Positions 14,863-24,298 of a DNA stretch of 64,000 nt are shown piece by piece. The notes under the pieces are model-generated. The model did no database searches, had not been told where the DNA came from, and saw only the letters and a program-made list of their open reading frames with translations. Source of the stretch: CAZLAK01 sp964557545 (GTDB lineage: Bacteria; Bacillota; Desulfotomaculia; Desulfotomaculales; Pelotomaculaceae); the NCBI GenBank assembly GCA_964557545.1, contig CAZLAK010000005.1, positions 1 to 64,000 of the forward strand. Direction: 5' to 3'. Each line of letters begins with the position of its first letter. Position 1 is the first letter of the stretch. Position numbers and translations under genes: made by a program.

Positions 14863-15453
14863 ATGGTCAACTGGATCTGGTTTTTGATGATTTTTTCCGG
14901 TATTATGGCGGCGGCCGTCAGGGGGGATATTGAGTCAGTAACGAGGGCGGCCCTGGAAGGGGCCGATAATGCCGTTAAAATATCGTTTGGGCTGGTTGCT
15001 ATTATCACCTTTTGGCTGGGCGTTATGAAACTGGCCGAGGAGGCCGGACTTGTGCGGGCGCTGGCCGCGCTCGTGCGCCCGCTCATGAGCCGTCTCTTCC
15101 CCAGTGTGCCCCCCGACCACCCGGCAATTGGGGCCGTGGTCATGAACCTTTCGGCCAACATTCTCGGCCTGGGCAACGCCGCCACACCGGTAGGCTTGAT
15201 CGCCATGAGGGAGCTCCAAAACTTAAACGGCGGGCGGGAAGTGGCGTCGGAGGCCATGTGCACGTTTTTGGCCCTCAACACATCCTGCGTGACCATTATT
15301 CCTACCACTGTTATAGGCATCCGCCTCCTCTACGGTTCCGCCAACCCCACAGAGATCGTCGGTCCGACCGTGCTGGCCACGGCGGCCAGCACAATCGTGG
15401 CTGTGGTTACAGACCGCTTTTTAAGGGGCTTTTACGCCCGCCGGGGGTGGTAG
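14863..15453 (+). CDS. spmA: spore maturation protein A
   Basis: Multi-pass membrane protein of the nucleoside-recognition (Gate) type. Hydrophobic helices include VNWIWFLMIFSGIMAAAV and ISFGLVAIITFWLGVMKLAE; the signature MNLSANILGLGNAATPVG and the later FLALNTSCVTIIPTTVIG are typical of SpmA. In Bacillus SpmA and SpmB are needed for spore core dehydration. ATG 14863 is chosen because GGGGGTGA stands 5 nt upstream; a longer frame starts at 14833. It ends 3 nt before spmB and follows spoVR by 110 nt. Confidence 0.93.
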   Translation: MVNWIWFLMIFSGIMAAAVRGDIESVTRAALEGADNAVKISFGLVAIITFWLGVMKLAEEAGLVRALAALVRPLMSRLFPSVPPDHPAIGAVVMNLSANILGLGNAATPVGLIAMRELQNLNGGREVASEAMCTFLALNTSCVTIIPTTVIGIRLLYGSANPTEIVGPTVLATAASTIVAVVTDRFLRGFYARRGW

Positions 15454-15456
15454 CCC

Positions 15457-15987
15457 TTGTACGTTCTGGTAGATGCCTTTTCCCGCTGGGCCATTCCGGG
15501 CCTTTTGCTGCTGGTGCTGGCCGTCTCAGCAGCGCGCGGCGTAAAAGTCTACGAAGTGTTTGTAGAAGGTGCAGAAGAGGGATTTGCTACGGCCGTGAGG
15601 ATTATTCCGTACCTGGTGGCCATGCTGGTGGCCATCAGCATTTTCCGTGCCTCGGGGGCCATGGAAATGCTGGCCTCCCTGCTGGCCCCTTACTTGGACG
15701 TTTTAGGTTTGCCGCCGGAAGTCCTGCCGCACGCCATCCTGCGGCCGCTGTCCGGCGGGGCAGCGCTGGGGGTGGCCTCCGATATCATAAAAACCCACGG
15801 CCCGGACAGCTTTTTGGGCCGGCTTGTATCTACCATGCAAGGGAGCTGCGACACTACTTTTTACGTTCTCACCCTCTACTTTGGTTCGGTAGGTGTTAAG
15901 AGATATCGCTACGCCGCTATCACCGGCCTGATGGCCGACCTGACCACCCTCTTTGCTTCGGTTTTTATCGTGCGTTGCTTTTTTTAG
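15457..15987 (+). CDS. spmB: spore maturation protein B
   Basis: 176-residue membrane protein, partner of SpmA: FSRWAIPGLLLLVLAVSAAR, then RIIPYLVAMLVAISIFRASG, the conserved LRPLSGGAALGVASDI and the terminal QGSCDTTFYVLTLYFGSVG. It starts with TTG, with GGGGGTGG about 5 nt upstream overlapping the end of spmA, so the two are translationally coupled. A terminator follows 15 nt after the stop, closing a two-gene operon. Confidence 0.93.
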   Translation: MYVLVDAFSRWAIPGLLLLVLAVSAARGVKVYEVFVEGAEEGFATAVRIIPYLVAMLVAISIFRASGAMEMLASLLAPYLDVLGLPPEVLPHAILRPLSGGAALGVASDIIKTHGPDSFLGRLVSTMQGSCDTTFYVLTLYFGSVGVKRYRYAAITGLMADLTTLFASVFIVRCFF

Positions 15988-16001
15988 GAAAAAAGCGCTG
16001 G

Positions 16002-16030
16002 CCCGGTCAATTTTTTGGCCGGGTTCTTTT
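16002..16030 (+). terminator. rho-independent terminator after spmB
   Basis: CCCGGTC / GGCCGGG stem (one G-T pair) with an A/T-rich loop, then TTCTTTTTG. Confidence 0.75.
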
Positions 16031-16116
16031 TGTTTTTTTTGACTTTAGATTATAATAATTTCAGTAAGCGGCAAGCCGTACGCGGCGCACCGCGGACACA
16101 GGAGGTCGCAAGCACG

Positions 16117-16878
16117 GTGAGGCTGCAGAAGTTTATGGCGTCGGCCGGCGTGGCTTCCCGCCGCCGCTGCGAGGAGCTTATCGCGGCAGGTTTAGTGACG
16201 GTCAACGGCCGGCCGGTCACCGCGCCGGGGACAAAGGTAGACCCGCTGGCGGACGAGGTGCGCGTGGCGGGCAGAAAAATTGAGCTGCCCCAAGAGAAAT
16301 TATACTACGCCTTGCACAAGCCGCGCGGCTACGTTACGACCATGCACGACGAGAGGGGCCGGCGCAGTGTGGCAGGGTTGGTTGCCGGCATAAAAGGGCG
16401 TGTTTTTCCAGTTGGCCGCCTGGACTGCGACAGTGAGGGGTTGCTGCTCGTCACCAACGACGGGGAACTGGCTCATGCCCTCACTCACCCCCGGCACCGG
16501 GTGCCAAAGACGTACGTGGTCCGCGTCGCCGGGATACCTGCACCGCAAGAATTAAAAGAGCTGGCCCGCGGTGTAGTCTTAGAAGACGGCCCCACAGCGC
16601 CGGCGCGCGTCCGCCTTCTTTCGACGCGCGGCAGCACCAGCACCTTAGAAATCACTATACACGAAGGGCGCAACCGGCAGGTGAGGAGGATGTGCCAGCA
16701 CATCGGCTATCCCGTTTTGCGCCTTGTGCGCACGGCAATCGGCAATCTCTCTTTAGGAAGTCTAAAACCAGGAAAGTACCGGCGCCTTACGGCCGGTGAG
16801 GTGCGCGACTTAAGAAAACTGGCAGGGCTTCCGCCGGTATGCCGGCACGGTAAGCATAATGAGCCGGTACCAGTATAA
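16117..16878 (+). CDS. rluB: 23S rRNA pseudouridine synthase, RluB/RsuA family
   Basis: An N-terminal S4 RNA-binding domain (MRLQKFMASAGVASRRRCEE) is followed by the RsuA-type catalytic domain with GRLDCDSEGLLLVTNDGEL, which contains the catalytic Asp, and HEGRNRQVRRMCQHIGYPV. It converts specific uridines of large-subunit (or small-subunit) rRNA to pseudouridine; RluB versus RsuA cannot be settled from the sequence alone. GTG 16117 gives the standard N-terminus and lies 11 nt after AGGAGG; the open frame extends upstream through the terminator and is not coding there. Confidence 0.9.
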   Translation: MRLQKFMASAGVASRRRCEELIAAGLVTVNGRPVTAPGTKVDPLADEVRVAGRKIELPQEKLYYALHKPRGYVTTMHDERGRRSVAGLVAGIKGRVFPVGRLDCDSEGLLLVTNDGELAHALTHPRHRVPKTYVVRVAGIPAPQELKELARGVVLEDGPTAPARVRLLSTRGSTSTLEITIHEGRNRQVRRMCQHIGYPVLRLVRTAIGNLSLGSLKPGKYRRLTAGEVRDLRKLAGLPPVCRHGKHNEPVPV

Positions 16879-16948
16879 ATTGCAGGAATTTTGCCGGCTT
16901 TAGTAGAATAAGCTAAGAGCTAAACCGTTTGCCGGGAGGGGGATTTTT

Positions 16949-17413
16949 TTGTCAAAGATCCAGGGGGACGGGGCTGGCGAAAGGGACGGTATCCTGGTCA
17001 GGGTCCGCCTCGATTTTAGGGGAACGGGGAAGCAGGGCCGCTTTTTGTTTGGCGGAAAGCCGACGGATAAGGTGGCGGAAGAGGCCAGGGAACAGCAGGC
17101 GGCCATTTTTCGTAATGTTCCCATGCAGGGCATACAGGTTTTAGACATCGACTTGAGCACGGAAGTTTACACTGTTTTTGACGAGCTGGCCAATACAGAG
17201 ATTGCCTACGCCCCCCTCATCCTCACCGTGAAGGCCGACAGCTTAGAGAGAGTAATCCGCCTCGTAGCCCGTGAGGACTTCCGTAAAGTGGAAGTTTTAG
17301 ACCCCGCTTCTGTTTCCTTGAATCACCAGGAACTGGAAAGACTGCTCTTTAAAGTGCACGAAGAACTTCTAGAGTACAAGATCCGTCTGGAAAGAAAGTA
17401 TAATTTGAAGTAA
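16949..17413 (+). CDS. conserved hypothetical protein, 154 aa
   Basis: Not recognised. The first 60 residues mix glycines and charges, the middle (VLDIDLSTEVYTVFDELANT...APLILTVKADSLERVIRLV) could be an alpha/beta fold, and the C-terminus is a long charged helix (ELERLLFKVHEELLEYKIRL). TTG 16949 is well supported by GGGAGGGGG about 7 nt upstream. It is followed by hutP after 43 nt on the same strand, and codon use is like the host's. Confidence 0.7.
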   Translation: MSKIQGDGAGERDGILVRVRLDFRGTGKQGRFLFGGKPTDKVAEEAREQQAAIFRNVPMQGIQVLDIDLSTEVYTVFDELANTEIAYAPLILTVKADSLERVIRLVAREDFRKVEVLDPASVSLNHQELERLLFKVHEELLEYKIRLERKYNLK

Positions 17414-17456
17414 TTTACCGGCAATTAACTGGTAATTTTAAGGAGGGTTTCTTATC

Positions 17457-17876
17457 ATGGTCCAATTCGGAAGCCGCAAGGTAGCCAGGGCGGCCATTGA
17501 AATGGCCCTCACCGACGGCAGGGAACAGGAGAAGGAATACAAGCAGCGCTTGGCCCGGGAGGGCATTAAAGCGGCGGCGGTGGATTACGGCGGGGACTTT
17601 ATCTCTTCCGTGAACAAAATCATTGAGCGGGCTGTGGTGGCTTCCAAGAGGGAAGGCGTGATCAGAGAAGTTCACGCCGAGGAGGGAGCGGTAGCGGGAG
17701 CAACCAGGGAGGCGCTTTCGCAGGTGATGATCAAGGCGGCAGGATTAAATGTAGGCGGAAAAATCGGCATTGCCAGGAAAGACGACCACATTAGCGTGGC
17801 AGTTTTCTTTGGGGTAGGCCTTTTACATTTGGACGAGGTGGCCATTGGCCTGGGCCACCGGGCTGTAAGCTCTTAA
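17457..17876 (+). CDS. hutP: HutP-family RNA-binding protein
   Basis: 139 residues. The C-terminal stretch LNVGGKIGIARKDDHISVAV, with GVGLLHLDEVAIGLGHR, carries the histidines that in Bacillus HutP bind metal, and REGVIREVHAEEGAVAGATREAL matches the ligand-binding part. HutP of Bacillus is an L-histidine- and Mg-dependent antiterminator of the hut operon. No hut genes lie nearby, so here the target is unknown; many Clostridia have such orphan HutP proteins. AAGGAGGG stands 10 nt before ATG 17457. Confidence 0.85.
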   Translation: MVQFGSRKVARAAIEMALTDGREQEKEYKQRLAREGIKAAAVDYGGDFISSVNKIIERAVVASKREGVIREVHAEEGAVAGATREALSQVMIKAAGLNVGGKIGIARKDDHISVAVFFGVGLLHLDEVAIGLGHRAVSS

Positions 17877-17907
17877 AGCAAGTTCATAAAATATCAGGGT
17901 GAGGTCT

Positions 17908-18387
17908 GTGGGCCTTTTGGAATGGCTTTCCGGCACCAACCAAAATGTTTTTCTCTTCGGGCTCTCCTTTGCCAACGCCGTTTTTTTTCCAATAGGTCCC
18001 GAGATAGCTTTCGTGCCTATTTTGCTGGTTAACCACCACCGCCTTGTTCCCTGCGCCTCCAGTTGTGTAGCCGGGAGCGTTGCCGGTCTCATGCTCACTT
18101 ACTTCCTCTCTTCCTTTTGCGGCAGGCCTTTTGCTGAAAAATATGTTCCCCCCGATAAGTTTGCCTCGGGTGTACAGATTTTTGCCAAGTATGGTCCCTG
18201 GGCGCTAGTAATTGCTTCCATGTTTCCGGTTTTTCCCTACCGCATACTGGTGATCGTCTCCGGCTTTTTACGCCAGAGGCCGGCGCTTGTTTTTTTCTTT
18301 CTCACTGTCGGCAAGGCTCTGAGGTTCTTTGGCTACGGTTTTTTAATAGTTAAAGCGGGAAAGTTCGCTACTAAGTTTATTTTTTAA
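17908..18387 (+). CDS. DedA/VTT-family membrane protein (YqaA-like)
   Basis: About 160 residues with four to five hydrophobic segments, including LFGLSFANAVFFPIGPEI and the FAKYGPWALVIASMFPVFPY motif (G-x(n)-P-x-P-Y), which is the VTT/SNARE-associated signature. DedA-like proteins are thought to move lipids or support proton-coupled transport; the substrate is not known here. Start GTG 17908 lies just after AGGGTGAGG; GTG 17899 is in frame but has no ribosome site. Confidence 0.75.
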   Translation: MGLLEWLSGTNQNVFLFGLSFANAVFFPIGPEIAFVPILLVNHHRLVPCASSCVAGSVAGLMLTYFLSSFCGRPFAEKYVPPDKFASGVQIFAKYGPWALVIASMFPVFPYRILVIVSGFLRQRPALVFFFLTVGKALRFFGYGFLIVKAGKFATKFIF

Positions 18388-18432
18388 TTCTTAAATATAT
18401 CCTTAAAATATGCCAGTGGAGGTCTATAGGCC

Positions 18433-19446
<1,014 letters not shown>

Positions 19447-19447
19447 G

Positions 19448-20740
19448 ATGGAATTGAAAGTAACGCCGGCTCGCCGCCTGGAGGGAGAGGTTATCCTGCC
19501 CGGCGATAAATCCATATCCCACCGGGCAGCCCTTATTGGTTCGCTGGCTGAAGGAAAAACGGTCATTTACAATTACGCCATGGGAAGGGACTGCCTGTCC
19601 ACGCTGGCGTGCCTGCGCCAGCTGGGAGTGGAAATTACTCTTTCGGAAAATGGCACGGTTTGCATAAACGGGCACGGACCTGACGGCTTAAAAGAGCCAG
19701 CTGACGTGCTGGATGCCGGCAATTCCGGCACCACCATGCGGCTCTTGGCCGGCATTTTGGCCGGGCGCCCTTTTTTCAGCGTGCTTACAGGCGACAGCTC
19801 CTTGCGCCGGCGGCCAATGCGGCGCATAGCCGAGCCGCTTGTGCTCATGGGTGCAAGTGTTGACGGCCGGGCGAACGGGTCTTACCCTCCCTTAGCACTG
19901 CGGGGCGGGCCGCTAAAAGCCATCGAGTACGCCTCACAGGTTGCCAGCGCCCAGGTAAAATCGGCGGTCCTGCTGGCCGCCCTGCAGGCAAGCGGGAAAA
20001 CTGTCTATAAAGAGCCCTGCCGCTCACGTGACCATACGGAGAGGATGCTTTTATTTTTCGGCGCCGGCCTTTGCGCCGGTGATAATTGGGTTTCTATAGA
20101 GGGCGGGCAGGCATTAGAGGGCAGGGTGGTGCGCGTTCCCGGCGATATTTCTTCTGCCGCCTTTTTTATGGCTGCTGCCGCTGTACTCCCCGGCTCGCGC
20201 CTGGTTTTTAAGGATTTGGGCTTAAATCCCACCCGCACCGGTTTCCTGGAAGTGCTGGAAGAAATGGGCGCAGGCGTCGAGATCCTGGCGCGCCGGGAAG
20301 AGGGCGGTGAGCCGGTGGGGGATGTGAGCGTCTTTTACCGCCGGCGCCCCCGCGGCGTAAAAGTGGGCGGCGGGCTCATACCGCGCCTCATCGACGAAAT
20401 CCCAGCCCTGTGTGTAGTGGCGGCTGTGGCCGAGGGGATCACGGAGATAAGAGATGCAGCCGAACTGAAAGTAAAGGAAAGCGACCGCCTGGCTTCAGTG
20501 GCCGCCCTGTTGAGCGCCTTTGGCGCTTTGGTGGAGGAACTGCCGGAGGGTATTATCGTGCGCGGTGTAAAAGAACTGCGCGGCACTGCCTGCCAGAGCT
20601 TTGGGGATCACCGCCTGGCCATGGCCGCTGCCGTTGCCGGTCTTGTGGCTGACGGCGAAACGGTAGTGCAGGGAGCGGAGTGCATGGACGTCTCTTTCCC
20701 CAACTTTGCCCAGGTCCTAAATGAGTTGCGGGCCGGCTAA
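19448..20740 (+). CDS. aroA: 5-enolpyruvylshikimate-3-phosphate synthase
   Basis: 430 residues, full length. Substrate-binding motifs are LPGDKSISHRAALIGSLA, DAGNSGTTMRLLAGILAG, SLRRRPMRRIAEPL, the catalytic DEIPALCVVAA...ELKVKESDR, and FGDHRLAMAAAVAG near the end. The enzyme joins shikimate 3-phosphate and phosphoenolpyruvate; the NSGTTMR form (Gly not replaced) suggests the common glyphosate-sensitive architecture of the site. It starts 1 nt after aroF's stop and is followed by cmk, a very common order in bacteria. Confidence 0.96.
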   Translation: MELKVTPARRLEGEVILPGDKSISHRAALIGSLAEGKTVIYNYAMGRDCLSTLACLRQLGVEITLSENGTVCINGHGPDGLKEPADVLDAGNSGTTMRLLAGILAGRPFFSVLTGDSSLRRRPMRRIAEPLVLMGASVDGRANGSYPPLALRGGPLKAIEYASQVASAQVKSAVLLAALQASGKTVYKEPCRSRDHTERMLLFFGAGLCAGDNWVSIEGGQALEGRVVRVPGDISSAAFFMAAAAVLPGSRLVFKDLGLNPTRTGFLEVLEEMGAGVEILARREEGGEPVGDVSVFYRRRPRGVKVGGGLIPRLIDEIPALCVVAAVAEGITEIRDAAELKVKESDRLASVAALLSAFGALVEELPEGIIVRGVKELRGTACQSFGDHRLAMAAAVAGLVADGETVVQGAECMDVSFPNFAQVLNELRAG

Positions 20741-20780
20741 CCGCTAAAACAACAACCCGGGAGGATTGCAGCAGGAAGTC

Positions 20781-21458
20781 ATGAGCTTTCGTCCTAATAT
20801 AGCCATAGACGGGCCGGCGGGGGCCGGCAAGAGCACGGTAGCCAGGCTGGTGGCTGAAGAACTGGGGTACACGTACGTGGATACCGGTGCCATGTACAGG
20901 GCGCTGGCCCTTTTGGCCCTGCGCTGCGGGGTAGACGCCCAAGACGAAGAAAAACTGGCCCGTCTAGCGGAAAGTGCCCGCTTGGAGCTTATGCCCGGCG
21001 AGAATGGAGCCCTTAAAATATTCTTAAACGGGGAGGACGTTTCCCGGGAAATCAGGGACCCTTCCGTATCCCAGGTGGTTTCTCACGTTGCGCGCGTGCC
21101 GGCGGTGAGGCGCCGGCTGGCGGAGCTGCAGAGGGCGCTGGCCAGAGGCGGGGGTGTGGTTATGGAGGGCAGGGACATCGGCACAGCCGTTCTCCCCGGT
21201 GCTGAAGTTAAAGTTTTTCTAACCGCTTCTGTTGCCGAGCGGGCCAGGCGCCGGCGGGAAGAACTGGCCGCCCGCGGTTACAAAGTAAATCAGCGCCAGG
21301 TGGAAGAAGAAATAATCCAAAGGGACGCCCTGGACAGCAGCCGGGAGGTAGACCCTTTAATGCCGGCACCCGATGCCTTTGTTATAGACTGCTCTTCCTT
21401 AACAGTAGAGCAGGTAGTCCGGGCTATAATCTCCAGAGTAAAAAAACAGGAGCGTTAG
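20781..21458 (+). CDS. cmk: cytidylate kinase
   Basis: Phosphorylates CMP and dCMP. P-loop IDGPAGAGKSTVARLVAE, VDTGAMYRALALLAL, the insert region DVSREIRDPSVSQVVSHVA and MEGRDIGTAVLP..KVFLTAS are all present; about 225 residues, normal size. The start is uncertain: ATG 20781 gives the standard N-terminus, but an in-frame TTG at 20766 is closer to a GGGAGG. It lies 40 nt after aroA and 3 nt before plsC, in one operon. Confidence 0.94.
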   Translation: MSFRPNIAIDGPAGAGKSTVARLVAEELGYTYVDTGAMYRALALLALRCGVDAQDEEKLARLAESARLELMPGENGALKIFLNGEDVSREIRDPSVSQVVSHVARVPAVRRRLAELQRALARGGGVVMEGRDIGTAVLPGAEVKVFLTASVAERARRRREELAARGYKVNQRQVEEEIIQRDALDSSREVDPLMPAPDAFVIDCSSLTVEQVVRAIISRVKKQER

Positions 21459-21461
21459 CCT

Positions 21462-22040
21462 ATGTTTTACCGTTTTGCTAGAGTAATTTGCCGTTTTATT
21501 CTGGCCGTTTTAAGGCGCTGGCGGGTGTACGGAGCAGAAAACCTGCCGGCAGCCGGCGGCATGGTGGTAGTTTCCAACCACACCAGTTACTGGGACCCGG
21601 TGGTAGTGGGATGTGCCCTCAAAAGGCAGGTTTATTTCATGGCTAAAGCCGAACTCTTTGCTATTCCCCTTTTGGGTCCTGTAATCCGCGCTCTCGGTGC
21701 ATTTCCGGTAAAGCGCCAGAGCACAGACCGGCAGGCCGTTAAAACCGCCCTTAATCTCCTGGCCCGTGGCGAGCTGGTAGGGATTTTTCCCGAGGGGACG
21801 AGGAGCCACAGCGGCGAGCTTTTAAAACCGCACGTGGGGGCGGCCGTGCTGGCTTGCAAAGCGGGCGTGCCGCTTTTGCCGGTGGCCTTAAAAGGCACGC
21901 GGGGCATTTTTGGCCGGGTGGAAGTCTTTGTCGGCGAGCCCATCAAACTTTCTTTTGCGTCTAAGCCGGCCAAGCAGGACTTGGAAGAGGCCAGCGATGC
22001 AGTGATGAAAAAGATCGCCGGGCTTTTAAAGACAAAATAG
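21462..22040 (+). CDS. plsC: 1-acyl-sn-glycerol-3-phosphate acyltransferase
   Basis: 192 residues. Acyltransferase motifs SNHTSYWDPVVVG (H-x4-D catalytic pair), the GAFPVKRQSTD block and IFPEGTRSHSGEL are in the right order, with a hydrophobic N-terminal helix that attaches it to the membrane. It makes phosphatidic acid from lysophosphatidic acid. The cmk-plsC-ispH-rpsA order is common in Clostridia. plsY and gpsA, the earlier steps of the same pathway, are 8 kb downstream. Confidence 0.93.
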   Translation: MFYRFARVICRFILAVLRRWRVYGAENLPAAGGMVVVSNHTSYWDPVVVGCALKRQVYFMAKAELFAIPLLGPVIRALGAFPVKRQSTDRQAVKTALNLLARGELVGIFPEGTRSHSGELLKPHVGAAVLACKAGVPLLPVALKGTRGIFGRVEVFVGEPIKLSFASKPAKQDLEEASDAVMKKIAGLLKTK

Positions 22041-22133
22041 AGTTTGGCGTCAAATTTCCGAAATAAAAAAGGTTTTTAGCAGGAGAATTTAAGTCTTTTG
22101 GCGAATTGTGCTCGACGTGGAAGAGGTGTAGCT

Positions 22134-24164
22134 GTGCGTGTCAAAGTGGCGGACAAGGCAGGTTTTTGCTTTGGCGTGCGCCGGGCCATAGACATGGCTG
22201 TGCGCACCCTAGAAGAAAGCGGCGGCAGGGCGGTTTACTCGCTGGGGCCGCTCATCCACAATCCCCAGGTTGTGCGCTGTCTTGAAGAAAAGGGCATTGT
22301 GGAAGTGTGTGACCTCGACGGTGTGAGGGAAGGAACCCTCATCATAAGGTCGCACGGTGTAAGCCCTGCTGTGCTGGAGCGCGCCACGGAAAAGGGCTTA
22401 AAAGTGGTGGACGCTACCTGCCCTTACGTCCGCCGGGCACAAACGCTTGCCCGCGAGCTGGCCGCTTCGGGGCACCAGGTAGTGGTGGTAGGCGACCGGG
22501 AACACCCGGAGGTGCAGGGTATAGTCGGCTGGGCGGGGGAAGGAGCGCTGGTCGTGGAAGATCCGGCAGAGGTGCCCAGGCTAAATCTTGCCCGGCGGGT
22601 TGGGGTAGTTGCCCAAACGACGCTGCCGCAAGAGAAGTTTGCCTCTGTCGTTGAGGCTTTGGAAGCGGCTGGCGCAGAGTTAAAGGTGTGCAACACCATC
22701 TGCAGTGCCACGGCCGAGCGCCAGGAGGCGGCGCGCCGGCTGGCCCGGCAGGTGGAGGTAATGGTTGTCGTGGGCGGCAAGAACAGCGCCAACACCAGAA
22801 AGCTCGCTGCCTTGTGCGCCGAGAGCGGCACACCCACCTACCACATTGAGACGGCGGAAGAATTGGACCCCGCCTGGTTTGTGAATGTGGAAGCGGCGGG
22901 CGTGACGGCGGGTGCGTCAACGCCCGATTGGATAATAGAGGAGGTTAAAAGTCGCATGAGTGAGATTATTGAAGGAATGGGTTTCCAGGAAGAAGGCATG
23001 AAAGAGGCGGTGGAAGTAAAAGCGGTCCGTTACGGGCAGATATTAAAAGGCACCGTAGTCCACGTCGGGCAAGATGAGGTCATGGTAGATGTAGGGGCCA
23101 AATCGGAAGGGGTTATACCCCTGCGCGAACTATCCTGCTATGAAGTGACCTCCCCTCAAGACGTCGTTAAAGTGGGGGATGAAATAGAAGTTTTTGTCTT
23201 AAAGGCGGAGGACAATGAGGGCAGGCTCATTCTGTCCAAAGAAAAGGCGGACGCCGAAAGGGCCTGGGTGAAGCTGGAAGAGGCCTTCCAGACCGGCGAG
23301 CCGGTGCGCGGGACGGTCAGGGAGGTGGTGAAGGGCGGCCTTTTGGTTGACGTGGGAGTGCGCGCTTTTTTGCCCGCCTCGCTGGTGGAGAAGGGGTACG
23401 TGGAAGACCTCTCTAAGTACACCGGCCAAGAAATTTCCGCCCGGGTCATTGAGTTGAACCGCAGCCGCAAGAAGGTCATCCTCTCCCGGAAGGTGGTGTT
23501 GGAAGAAGAGCAAGCCAGGCTGCGCCAGCATCTCCTGGAAAACCTGCAGGAAGGCCAGGTTGTAAAGGGCGTCGTGCGCCGCCTCACCCAGTTTGGTGCC
23601 TTTGTCGACATCGGCGGCATAGACGGGCTCCTGCACATTTCTGAGATGGCCTGGCACCGTATCAACCACCCCTCAGAAGTGGTCAAAGTAGGAGACGAGA
23701 TTGAAGTTATGGTCCTCAAAGTGGACAGGGAGAGCGAGAAAATCTCTTTGGGGTTAAAGCAGGTAATCCCCAACCCTTGGGAGACCGTCGTGGAGAAGTA
23801 TCCGGTGGGCAGCACTGTGAAGGCCAAAGTAGTAAGGCTGGCGCCGTTTGGGGCTTTTGTTCAGTTAGAACCCGGCGTGGAAGGGCTGGTCCACATCTCT
23901 CACTTGGCTAACCGCCACGTGGAGAGCCCCGAAGAGGTGATCTCTGAGGGTGAAGAAGTGGACGTCAAAGTACTGAGTGTTGACCCGGCAGAAAAGCGCA
24001 TACGCCTGTCCATGCGCGATTTCACCAGAGAAAAACAGGAAAGGGAGCGCCGCGGCGACAACGGGCCGGCCCGAGGCCAGGCACCGCCGGACGTAGTCAC
24101 TATTGGCGATATGGTGGGCAATCTCTTCGAGAAAGAAAAAGAAAAAGAAAAAGGAAAAGAATAA
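22134..24164 (+). CDS. ispH-rpsA: IspH (HMBPP reductase) fused to ribosomal protein S1
   Basis: About 676 residues. Residues 1-275 are IspH, the last enzyme of the MEP isoprenoid pathway, with the three iron-sulfur cysteines in AGFCFGVRRA, DATCPYVRRA and VCNTICSATAERQEA, plus SHGVSP, DREHPEVQG and AGASTPDWII. Residues about 310-640 carry four S1 RNA-binding domains, for example GAFVDIGGIDGLLHISEMAW, and the protein ends in a lysine/glutamate run. This fusion is known from Clostridia, where it may supply both activities. GTG 22134 has AAGAGGTG 5-6 nt upstream; the open frame before it is not needed. A terminator follows immediately. Confidence 0.95.
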   Translation: MRVKVADKAGFCFGVRRAIDMAVRTLEESGGRAVYSLGPLIHNPQVVRCLEEKGIVEVCDLDGVREGTLIIRSHGVSPAVLERATEKGLKVVDATCPYVRRAQTLARELAASGHQVVVVGDREHPEVQGIVGWAGEGALVVEDPAEVPRLNLARRVGVVAQTTLPQEKFASVVEALEAAGAELKVCNTICSATAERQEAARRLARQVEVMVVVGGKNSANTRKLAALCAESGTPTYHIETAEELDPAWFVNVEAAGVTAGASTPDWIIEEVKSRMSEIIEGMGFQEEGMKEAVEVKAVRYGQILKGTVVHVGQDEVMVDVGAKSEGVIPLRELSCYEVTSPQDVVKVGDEIEVFVLKAEDNEGRLILSKEKADAERAWVKLEEAFQTGEPVRGTVREVVKGGLLVDVGVRAFLPASLVEKGYVEDLSKYTGQEISARVIELNRSRKKVILSRKVVLEEEQARLRQHLLENLQEGQVVKGVVRRLTQFGAFVDIGGIDGLLHISEMAWHRINHPSEVVKVGDEIEVMVLKVDRESEKISLGLKQVIPNPWETVVEKYPVGSTVKAKVVRLAPFGAFVQLEPGVEGLVHISHLANRHVESPEEVISEGEEVDVKVLSVDPAEKRIRLSMRDFTREKQERERRGDNGPARGQAPPDVVTIGDMVGNLFEKEKEKEKGKE

Positions 24165-24169
24165 ATGAC

Positions 24170-24193
24170 AAGGAGCCAAAAGCTCCTTTTTTT
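24170..24193 (+). terminator. rho-independent terminator after ispH-rpsA
   Basis: AAGGAGC-CAAAA-GCTCCTT followed by TTTTT. Confidence 0.92.
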
Positions 24194-24298
24194 ATTGCAC
24201 TTTTGCGCCCCTTGCCGCGCATATTTTCGGCCGGCCGCGGAAATTATACCAAATGGCACGCACCGTGTCGCAAAGTATAACGGGGAAGGTGAACAACA

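Noticed and set aside
22414..23827. Several minus-strand frames over ispH-rpsA
   Set aside because: All lie antisense to a fully conserved gene.
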